A stretch of 38,898 nt of DNA from Azotobacter paspali (GTDB lineage Bacteria > Pseudomonadota > Gammaproteobacteria > Pseudomonadales > Pseudomonadaceae), in the NCBI RefSeq assembly GCF_042434745.1, contig NZ_JBHLSS010000030.1; one strand, given 5' to 3'. The translations under genes were made by a program, and so were the position numbers. Positions 8,570 through 15,413 of this stretch are shown here, piece after piece. How positions within the stretch are numbered: position 1 is the first letter of the stretch; each line of letters opens with the position of its first letter. The notes under the pieces are model-generated. The model saw only the letters and a list, made by a program, of their open reading frames with translations. It did no database searches and was not told the DNA's origin.

Positions 8570-10951
8570 TCAGAAATCCACGCTCGCCGACAGCGTCGCG
8601 GTGCGCGCCGCTCCCCAGGACACCCGGTTGCTGGTTTCGCCGCTGGAAATGAAGTACCGCTTGTTGGTCAGGTTGTCGACATTCAACTGCACCTGGGCCT
8701 TTTTGCCGATCACGTCGGGCAGCGACCAGGTAGCGAAGGCGTCGTAGGTGGTGTAGCCGGACAGCTCGAAGCTGTTCGCCAAGTCACCCTCCCGCGAGCC
8801 GACGTAGCGGGCGCCGCCGCCGATCCGTAGGCTGCCGGGCAGGACGCTCTGCGGCAGATCGTAGGAGAGGAACAGCCCGGCGACGTTGTGGGCGACGTTG
8901 ACCAGTTCGTTGTCCTCGGTGGCCTCCGTGTCCTTGAGCACCTTGGTATCGGTGTAGGCGTAGTTGGCGATGACGTTCCAGCGCTCGCCCAACTGCCCAT
9001 TGAGGCTGGCCTCCAGGCCACGCGAGCGGGCCTCCCCTACCGCCCGGGTGAACCGCTCGCCGCCGACGGTCTCGGTGGTCTGGATGTTCTCCTTGCGGAT
9101 ATCGAACAGGGCGACCAGCCCCGACAGCCAGCCGTTGTCGTAGCGGAAACCGATTTCGTACTGGCGGCCCTCCTCCGGGTCACTGCCGCCATCCACGCCG
9201 TTGCCGGCCTCGACGATGTTCGGCTTGTAGGATTCGCTGTAGTTGGCGTACAGGGAAAACTCATCGTTCACCTTGTAGACCAGGCCGGCGAACGGCAGGT
9301 TCTTGATCTTGTTCACATTGGTGCCGATCTGGTAGGGAATGCCCTGCCCATCCCGCTGGCGGAACCTTTGATGGCGCAGGCCGAGGGACAATATCCAGTG
9401 CTCGCCGATGTGGATGTTGTCCTTGGCGTATACCGACAGCATGCGCACCCGCGAGCGCTGCTGGCTGTTGCCGGGATTGACGATCTCGGTCCGTTTCAGA
9501 TTGCCGTAGTGCGGCGACTCCGGGTCGAAGCCCCAGGTGTTGGGGCCTTGGTGGAAGAAGCCGTTCGACTCGTCTTGGCGTTCGTGGTCGGCGCCGAGGG
9601 TCAGTTCGTGGCGCATACCGCCCAGCTCCAGCTCGTTGAGCCAATCCAGGGCGGCGTAGTTGCGGCTGCGCTCGATATCCGGGTTGCTGCGAAAGCGCCG
9701 GCGCAGCTGCCCGGTCGCCGGGTCGTAGGCGTTCGGGTCGGCCTGGAAGTCGCTGGAGTCGTCCTTGTTCCAGCCGTAGTTGAAGCGCAGGCGCGAGGTC
9801 GGCGAGAAACGGTACTCCAGGGCCAGGCTGGCGTACTGGCGATGGCCCTCGATCCGCGTCCAGTGCTCGTCGAGCCGATGATCGCGATCGCCGACCGCGT
9901 GGCCTTTGTAGAGAAAGGCGCCGCGATCGAGAACCGAGGAATAGTCGGAATATTCGTAGGACAGGGTGGCCGAGAAGGCCTCGCTCTCGAAGGCCAGCGA
10001 CGGCGCGACCACCTTGTCGCGGTTGACGCCGAAGTTGCGCCAGTAGTCCTCGTCCTTGTGCTGTCCGATCAGGCGGAAGGCGAAACCGCTCCCGCCCAGG
10101 GGGCCGGACACATCGAAATAACCGCTGCCGCCGCCTTCGCTGCTGAGCTGTCCGCCCAGGGTGCCGCGCCACTGGTAGGTGGGCTTCTTGCTGATGACGT
10201 TGATCACCCCGCCGGGCTCCTGCATGCCGTAGAGCAGGGAAGCCGGTCCCTTGAGCACCTCGACCCGCTCGGTGGTGATGCTGTTGAAGTTGCGCCCGCG
10301 GGCGGTGCGGATGCCGTCGCGCAACACCCCGCCGTCGACCCCGTTGCCGAAGCCGCGCTTGACCAGGGAATCCTGGGTGCCGCCGAAGCTGTTGCCGATC
10401 GTGATGCCGGGAACGAACTTGACGGTTTCCTCCAGGTCGTTCACCGCGAAGTCGTCCAGCACCTGCCGAGTGACGCTATAGGCGGTCTGCGACTGCTCCA
10501 GGAACGGCGTCTCGAACTTGTCGCCGATGGCGCTCGTCGATGCCCGGTAAGTCCGCTCCTCGGCGACCTCGTTGACGCTGATCGCATCCAGCGACATGCC
10601 AGCGCCCCCATCCACCAAGGTTCGCACCTCGTAACCGCCGGTTTGGGTCGGCACGGCCTGCAGTCCGCTGCCGTCGAGCAAGATGTTCAGCGCCTGCTCG
10701 ATTTCATACGTGCCGTCGAGCGGCTGGCTCCGCTTGCCGGCGGTGAGGGCGGCGTCGCCCGCCACATGGATGCCGGCCTGGGCGGCGAACTGGTTAAGCC
10801 GTTCGGCCAGCGGACCGGCGGGAATCTCGTAATGCCGTAGTTCGGCGGCCGGCACGGCGGTGCCGTACAGCAGGGCAGGCACGCCGGCCAGGAAGAAGGG
10901 AAGGGCCAGCGTCAACGGAATACGAAAACGGCGAGTTTGGCGTGGTGGCAT
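8570..10951 (-). CDS. TonB-dependent siderophore receptor with signalling (STN) domain
   Basis: 793 residues from ATG 10951 (MPPRQTRR; AGAGGA 6-7 nt upstream). A signal peptide ends near residue 36. Next comes an STN/secretin-TonB short N-terminal domain (about 37-105: LRHYEIPAGPLAERLNQFAAQAGI... LNILLDGSGL), then the plug domain with DDFAVNDLEETVKFVPGI, DGIRTARG and ERVEVLKGPASLLYGMQEPGGVINVISKKP, and a 22-strand barrel ending in SVDF with C-terminal Phe. The STN domain marks it as a transducer that signals occupancy to the FecR-like protein encoded just upstream. The ligand is probably a hydroxamate or other xenosiderophore, but specificity cannot be read from sequence. Confidence 0.93.
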   Translation of the reverse strand: MPPRQTRRFRIPLTLALPFFLAGVPALLYGTAVPAAELRHYEIPAGPLAERLNQFAAQAGIHVAGDAALTAGKRSQPLDGTYEIEQALNILLDGSGLQAVPTQTGGYEVRTLVDGGAGMSLDAISVNEVAEERTYRASTSAIGDKFETPFLEQSQTAYSVTRQVLDDFAVNDLEETVKFVPGITIGNSFGGTQDSLVKRGFGNGVDGGVLRDGIRTARGRNFNSITTERVEVLKGPASLLYGMQEPGGVINVISKKPTYQWRGTLGGQLSSEGGGSGYFDVSGPLGGSGFAFRLIGQHKDEDYWRNFGVNRDKVVAPSLAFESEAFSATLSYEYSDYSSVLDRGAFLYKGHAVGDRDHRLDEHWTRIEGHRQYASLALEYRFSPTSRLRFNYGWNKDDSSDFQADPNAYDPATGQLRRRFRSNPDIERSRNYAALDWLNELELGGMRHELTLGADHERQDESNGFFHQGPNTWGFDPESPHYGNLKRTEIVNPGNSQQRSRVRMLSVYAKDNIHIGEHWILSLGLRHQRFRQRDGQGIPYQIGTNVNKIKNLPFAGLVYKVNDEFSLYANYSESYKPNIVEAGNGVDGGSDPEEGRQYEIGFRYDNGWLSGLVALFDIRKENIQTTETVGGERFTRAVGEARSRGLEASLNGQLGERWNVIANYAYTDTKVLKDTEATEDNELVNVAHNVAGLFLSYDLPQSVLPGSLRIGGGARYVGSREGDLANSFELSGYTTYDAFATWSLPDVIGKKAQVQLNVDNLTNKRYFISSGETSNRVSWGAARTATLSASVDF

Positions 10952-11071
10952 GGGAAATCCTCTACTGCATATCGGCCGGCGAAAAGCCGGTGTCACCAAC
11001 CAAATCGGATGAGCGAGAAAAACAGGAAGCGAAAAACAAGAATTTTTTACATTCGCATGAGGCGGCGGGAC

Positions 11072-12055
11072 TCAGCGACGGGCTTCGATGCTCGTCCACC
11101 AGGGCAGCGGACGCTGGACGACGATCGGCAGGGCGCCCTCCAGCATGCTCAGAACCCGCTCACTGTCATGCAACGGGTAGGTGCCCATGACGCGCAGCCC
11201 GGCGACTTCCGGGGCGACGCCCAGGTAGCCGCGATGATGGCCGGACAATTCCTCGACGAACTCCGCCAGGGACATGTCGTCGACCAGCAGAAGCCCCCTG
11301 CTCCAGGCCTGACGAGCCTGAACGGCGGGCTCCGGGTCGCCGATGGCTCGCCGGTCGAAGCGCAGTTGCTCCCCGGCCCGGACAATGCGCGCGGCGCCGC
11401 TGCCGACGGTGCGCACGTCCACCGCGCCCTCGAAGACCGCCAGACGGGTGTGCCCGTCCTGCTGGGTCACGCTGAAGCGCGTCCCCAGGGCCCGTAGGCG
11501 CCCTTCAGCAGTATCGACGACGAAAGGCCTGTTCTCGAAGGCGGTGTCGATCAGCACCTCCCCGGCGAGCAGGTGGAGCCGGCGCAGCCGGGGCTGGTAA
11601 TCGCTGTCCAGGGCGCTGGCAGCGTTGAGCCAGATGCGCGTGCCGTCGGCGAGCAGGAAATCGCGCACCTCCCCGGTCGCCGTGCGGTAATCGGCGCACC
11701 AGGCCGCGACCAAGCCGGCCAAGTGCGTGTCGCGCCAGCCGAACCAGCCGAGCAGGGCGCCACCCGACAACACGCCCAGGGTACGCAGCGCCTGACGGCG
11801 GGACAGATCCGTGCTGCGCGCCGTGCGCAGGGTGCGCACGGCCATGTCGCCGTCGTCCTGCAGTGCCGCGAAGCGCCGACCGACACGTTCCACGTAGCGC
11901 CAGGCCTGGCGGTGCGCCTCGCTTTGCCCGTGCCAGCGCCGCCAGGCCGCGCCGATGGCGGCGTCGTGCGGGGCGGCGCTCAGCCGAGCGTACCAGTCGG
12001 CGGCTTGCCGCAACGCGGCGTGGTCGGGCCTGCCGGTCTCAGACGAGGGCTTCAT
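11072..12055 (-). CDS. FecR-family anti-sigma/sigma regulator
   Basis: 327 residues. The N-terminal cytoplasmic part carries the tryptophan-rich FecR/PupR domain (AADWYARLSAAPHD, WRRWHGQSEAHRQAWRYVE), followed by one membrane span near residues 91-110 (LRTLGVLSGGALLGWFGW) and a periplasmic FecR domain (GEVRDFLLADGTRIWLNAASAL, LLAGEVLIDTA, VDTAEGRLRALGTRFSV, LAVFEGAVDV). The C-terminus has an STN-like segment (MSLAEFVEELSGHHRGYL). It should pass the receptor's occupancy signal to the FecI-type sigma factor. Its start overlaps the sigma-factor stop by 17 bp, so the two are cotranslated. The receptor gene follows after a 120-bp AT-rich gap that may hold the sigma-dependent promoter. Confidence 0.9.
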   Translation of the reverse strand: MKPSSETGRPDHAALRQAADWYARLSAAPHDAAIGAAWRRWHGQSEAHRQAWRYVERVGRRFAALQDDGDMAVRTLRTARSTDLSRRQALRTLGVLSGGALLGWFGWRDTHLAGLVAAWCADYRTATGEVRDFLLADGTRIWLNAASALDSDYQPRLRRLHLLAGEVLIDTAFENRPFVVDTAEGRLRALGTRFSVTQQDGHTRLAVFEGAVDVRTVGSGAARIVRAGEQLRFDRRAIGDPEPAVQARQAWSRGLLLVDDMSLAEFVEELSGHHRGYLGVAPEVAGLRVMGTYPLHDSERVLSMLEGALPIVVQRPLPWWTSIEARR

Positions 12056-12569
12056 CGAGCTCGGCCTCGAGCAGCAGGCACTGGTACATCGCCTGGGCCA
12101 TGTACTTGGTCACGGTTCGTTCGGACACCCCAAGGCGCTCGCCGATGTCCTTGTAGCCCAGCCCCTGGAGCTGAGCGAGGAGGAAGGCCTCGGCGACCCG
12201 CTCCGGCAGGCGTGCGAGCATCGCGTGCACCTGCTGTAGGGCTTCCAGCACCATGGCCCGGTGCTCTTCCGAAGGCGCGAAGGCTTCGGGACGGCTGGCC
12301 AGGACTTCCAGCCAGGCCTGCTCGACCTGCCGGCGCCGCCAGAAGTCCACGCAGACATGATGGGACATGCCGTGCAGATAGGCGCGCGCATGGCCGTCGC
12401 TGTCGAACCGGCGCGGCTTGGCCAGCAGCCGCAGGAAGACCTCGTGGGCCAGGTCGGCGGCGTCGCAGGTATTGCCCAATTTCCGGTACAGCCAGGCGCG
12501 TATCCAGCCATGGTGCTCGGCGTAGTAGAGCGCCACCTGCTGCTGGTAGGAAGTATCGGGGGTCGACAT
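12039..12569 (-). CDS. ECF sigma factor, FecI type
   Basis: 176 residues with sigma-70 region 2 (WIRAWLYRKLGNTCDAADLAHEVFLRLL) and region 4 helix-turn-helix (LPERVAEAFLLAQLQGLGYKDIGERLGVSERTVTKYM). It should direct RNA polymerase to the adjacent receptor gene when released by the FecR-like regulator. A Fur-box-like palindrome lies 35 bp upstream of the start, fitting iron repression. The gene heads a minus-strand sigma-FecR-receptor unit and is divergent from prlC. Confidence 0.92.
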   Translation of the reverse strand: MSTPDTSYQQQVALYYAEHHGWIRAWLYRKLGNTCDAADLAHEVFLRLLAKPRRFDSDGHARAYLHGMSHHVCVDFWRRRQVEQAWLEVLASRPEAFAPSEEHRAMVLEALQQVHAMLARLPERVAEAFLLAQLQGLGYKDIGERLGVSERTVTKYMAQAMYQCLLLEAELDEALV

Positions 12570-12603
12570 GGGCGATCACCGTCGGCGTGCTGGCGGATAC
12601 AAA

Positions 12604-12623
12604 TAAGATGAATTCTCATCTTA
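12604..12623 (-). promoter_or_regulatory. Fur-box-like palindrome upstream of the FecI-type gene
   Basis: Perfect 8-bp arms TAAGATGA / TCATCTTA with a 4-bp centre (read on the minus strand TAAGATGAGAATTCATCTTA). The TGAGAAT core resembles Pseudomonas Fur sites. It lies 35-54 bp before the sigma-factor ATG, where a repressor would block the promoter. Confidence 0.65.
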
Positions 12624-12775
12624 AGCCGGCTAACGCTTAGCAAGCAATGTATCCGAGTATTCTCCGACGCATGGACAATCGTGCTCCTCCGACTTGCCAA
12701 CGGAGTATCCGTGCTGCGTTGTCGGGAATTTCTTATTAACATGAACGGATATCTCTCGACTCAGGGTCAACTGCC

Positions 12776-14821
12776 GTGACTGCCAGCAATCCCCTTCTAC
12801 AAGCTTTCGACCTGCCGCCCTATTCCGCCATTCGCCCGGAACACGTCGAGCCGGCCATCGACCAAGTTCTCGCCGACAACCGCGCCGCCATCGCGCAGAT
12901 CCTCGCCGATCAGGCCGACACGCCGAGCTGGGACGGCTTGGTGCTGGCGCTCGACGAACTGGGCGAACGCCTCGGCCGGGCCTGGAGTCCGGTCAGCCAT
13001 CTCAATGCGGTGTGCAACAGCCCCGAGCTGCGCGCCGCCTACGAGGCCTGCCTGCCCAAGCTGTCCGCCTATTGGACCGAGATGGGCCAGAACCGCGCCC
13101 TCTGCGACGCCTACAAGGCCCTGGCCGCCAGCCCCGCGGCCGCCGGCTTCGACGTGGCGCAGAAGACCATCCTCGAACACACCCTACGCGATTTCCACCT
13201 GTCCGGCATCGATCTGCCGGAGGAGCAGCAGAAGCGCTACGGCGAGATCCAGATGCGCCTGTCCGAGCTGACCAGCCGCTTCTCCAACCAGTTGCTCGAC
13301 GCCACCCAGGCTTGGACCAAACACGTCACCGACGAGTCCGCATTGGCCGGCTTGACCGACTCGGCCAGGGCGCAGATGGCTCAGGCCGCCCAGGCCAAGG
13401 GGCTCGACGGCTGGCTGATCAACCTGGAATTCCCCAGCTACTACGCGGTGATGACCTACGCCGACGACCGCGCCCTGCGCGAGGAGCTCTACGCCGCCTA
13501 TTGCACCCGCGCCTCCGAGCAAGGGCCGAACGCCGGGCAGTTCGACAACGGCCCGCTGATGGAGCAGATCCTCGACCTGCGCCGCGAACTGGCCCAGTTG
13601 CTCGGCTATCCGAACTACGCCGAGCTGTCGCTGGCGACCAAGATGGCCGACTCCGCCGAGCAGGTGCTCGGCTTCCTGCGCGATCTGGCCGCGCGCAGCC
13701 GGCCGTTCGCCGAGAAGGACCTGGCCGAGCTGCGCGCCTTCGCCGCCGAGCAGGGCTGCGGCGATCTGCAGAGCTGGGACGTGGGCTACTACAGCGAGAA
13801 GCTGCGCCAAGCCCGCTACAGCATTTCCCAGGAGCAGTTGCGCGCCTACTTCCCGATCGACAAGGTGCTCGGTGGCCTGTTCGCCATGGTCCAGCGCCTC
13901 TACGGCATCGAGATCCGCGAGCTTGCGGATTTCGATAGCTGGCACCCGGACGTGCGCCTGTTCGAGATTCGCGAGAACGGCGAGCACGTCGGGCGCTTCT
14001 TCTTCGACCTCTACGCACGGGCCAACAAGCGCGGCGGAGCCTGGATGGACGGCGCCCGCGACAAGCGCCGCAACGCCGCCGGCGAGCTGGTCAGCCCGGT
14101 GGCCAACCTGGTGTGCAACTTCACTCCGGCGGTGGGCGGCAAACCGGCACTGCTCACCCACGACGAGGTCACCACCCTGTTCCACGAGTTCGGCCACGGC
14201 CTGCACCACCTGCTGACGCGCATCGAGCACGCCGGCGCCTCCGGCATCAGCGGGGTGCCCTGGGACGCGGTCGAGTTGCCGAGCCAGTTCATGGAGAACT
14301 GGTGCTGGGAGCCGGAAGGCCTGGCGCTGATCTCCGGTCACTACCAGACCGGCGAGCCCCTGCCCCAGGACCTGCTGGAGAAGATGCTGGCGGCGAAGAA
14401 CTTCCAGTCCGGTATGATGATGGCGCGTCAACTGGAGTTCTCGCTGTTCGACTTCGAGCTGCACGTCCACCATGGCGACGGGCGCAGCGTGCTCGAGGTG
14501 CTCAAGGGCATCCGCGACGAGGTTTCGGTGATGCAGCCGCCGGCCTACAACCGCTTTCCCAACAGCTTCTCGCACATCTTCGCCGGCGGCTACGCAGCCG
14601 GCTACTACAGCTACAAGTGGGCGGAAGTGCTCTCCGCCGATGCCTTCTCCCGCTTCGAGGAGGACGGCGTGTTCAACCCCGTCACCGGCCAGGCCTTCCG
14701 CGAGGCGATCCTGGCCCGTGGCGGCTCGCAGGACCCCATGGTGCTGTTCGTCGACTTCCGCGGCCGCGAACCGTCCATCGACGCCCTGCTCCGTCACCTT
14801 GGCCTGAGCGCGGCGGCCTGA
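12776..14821 (+). CDS. prlC: Oligopeptidase A
   Basis: 681 residues, the normal length of this M3 metallopeptidase, which degrades short peptides and cleaved signal peptides in the cytoplasm. The zinc motif is HEFGH (His470, Glu471, His474) in TTLFHEFGHGLHHLL, followed by the distal glutamate region GVPWDAVELPSQFMENWCWE. The start is GTG at 12776, giving MTASNPLLQAFDLPPYSAIRPEHVEPA, the typical PrlC N-terminus; an AGGG lies about 10 nt upstream. The next gene, yheV, starts 9 bp after the stop, as in other Pseudomonas-like genomes. Confidence 0.96.
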   Translation: MTASNPLLQAFDLPPYSAIRPEHVEPAIDQVLADNRAAIAQILADQADTPSWDGLVLALDELGERLGRAWSPVSHLNAVCNSPELRAAYEACLPKLSAYWTEMGQNRALCDAYKALAASPAAAGFDVAQKTILEHTLRDFHLSGIDLPEEQQKRYGEIQMRLSELTSRFSNQLLDATQAWTKHVTDESALAGLTDSARAQMAQAAQAKGLDGWLINLEFPSYYAVMTYADDRALREELYAAYCTRASEQGPNAGQFDNGPLMEQILDLRRELAQLLGYPNYAELSLATKMADSAEQVLGFLRDLAARSRPFAEKDLAELRAFAAEQGCGDLQSWDVGYYSEKLRQARYSISQEQLRAYFPIDKVLGGLFAMVQRLYGIEIRELADFDSWHPDVRLFEIRENGEHVGRFFFDLYARANKRGGAWMDGARDKRRNAAGELVSPVANLVCNFTPAVGGKPALLTHDEVTTLFHEFGHGLHHLLTRIEHAGASGISGVPWDAVELPSQFMENWCWEPEGLALISGHYQTGEPLPQDLLEKMLAAKNFQSGMMMARQLEFSLFDFELHVHHGDGRSVLEVLKGIRDEVSVMQPPAYNRFPNSFSHIFAGGYAAGYYSYKWAEVLSADAFSRFEEDGVFNPVTGQAFREAILARGGSQDPMVLFVDFRGREPSIDALLRHLGLSAAA

Positions 14822-14830
14822 GAGGCAAGC

Positions 14831-15112
14831 ATGAATCAACCGAAGAAACAGTTCATCGCCGGTGCCGTGTGCCCGGCCTGCGAAAGCATGGACACCGTGC
14901 GCATGTGGGACGTCGACGGCGTGCCGCACCGCGAGTGCGTCTCCTGCTCCTTCGCCGACATCCTCAACGCCGAAGGCCTGTCGGTGCCTCTCGAACTGGG
15001 CACTCGGGTCAACAAGACCGAGGAGGCCCCGGCCGCCCCAGGCCTCGCCGCGCCCAAGGTGCACACCGCGCAGTTCTTTCCCAATCCGAAGTTGAAGAAG
15101 CCGGACGCCTGA
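14831..15112 (+). CDS. yheV: YheV-family putative zinc-ribbon protein
   Basis: 93 residues with paired cysteines CPAC (residues 14-17) and CVSC (about 36-39) that look like a zinc ribbon, in the context FIAGAVCPACESMDTVRMW and HRECVSCSFAD. This matches the YheV putative metal-binding family of unknown function. It is coupled to prlC (9-bp gap, GAGAGGCAAGC site) and followed by a strong intrinsic terminator, which marks the end of the core segment before the defence operon. Confidence 0.85.
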   Translation: MNQPKKQFIAGAVCPACESMDTVRMWDVDGVPHRECVSCSFADILNAEGLSVPLELGTRVNKTEEAPAAPGLAAPKVHTAQFFPNPKLKKPDA

Positions 15113-15132
15113 AACTGAATCTGCAGACTATC

Positions 15133-15162
15133 AAAGGCAATGGCACACCCATTGCCTTTTTT
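15133..15162 (+). terminator. Rho-independent terminator of prlC-yheV
   Basis: AAAGGCAATG / CATTGCCTTT, a 10-bp perfect stem with a 7-nt loop ending in a run of six T. It lies 20 bp after the yheV stop. Confidence 0.92.
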
Positions 15163-15203
15163 ATTGTGCAGATCCCATCGCTCACCGAAAGAGATGTAGA
15201 GTG

Positions 15204-15219
15204 ATGCATAATTATGTAT
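15204..15219. promoter_or_regulatory. Palindrome upstream of the ribbon-helix-helix gene (candidate operator)
   Basis: ATGCATAATTATGTAT, with a perfect 10-bp core CATAATTATG (15207-15216) and outer bases matching 14 of 16. It lies 15-30 bp before the ATG of the small DNA-binding protein and includes a plausible -10 (CATAAT). An AT-rich palindrome here is what an autoregulating ribbon-helix-helix repressor would bind. The link is inferred. Confidence 0.5.
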
Positions 15220-15233
15220 GACGGTGAAATGAT

Positions 15234-15413
15234 ATGAAGTCCGCCCGCACAACCATTTCCCTCCCCCCCGAGCAACTGGAGCAACTGCAGGCTCTGGCCG
15301 ACCGGCACGGCCTGTCGCTCGCCTGGGTCATACGCCAGGCCATCAACGAGTTCCTGGCCCGGATCGATCAGCCGGCCAGCTTCGATCCTCTGGCTTCCAG
15401 GAAGGAAGGCTGA
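15234..15413 (+). CDS. Small ribbon-helix-helix (CopG/Arc-like) DNA-binding protein
   Basis: 59 residues starting MKSARTTISLPPEQLEQLQ. The pattern is one beta strand (RTTISLP), then helix 1 (PEQLEQLQALADRHG), then helix 2 beginning LSLAWVIRQAINEFLARI, as in the CopG/Arc fold, which dimerises through the strand and inserts it into the major groove. The last codon GGC TGA overlaps the helicase start as TGATG, and GGAAGGAAGG at its 3' end is the helicase ribosome-binding site, so translation is coupled. It probably regulates the defence operon through the upstream palindrome. An antitoxin role is less likely because no toxin is adjacent. Confidence 0.8.
   Translation: MKSARTTISLPPEQLEQLQALADRHGLSLAWVIRQAINEFLARIDQPASFDPLASRKEG

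Noticed and set aside
13184..15064. 626-codon open frame antisense to prlC-yheV
   Set aside because: Shadow of well-identified genes; no domain.
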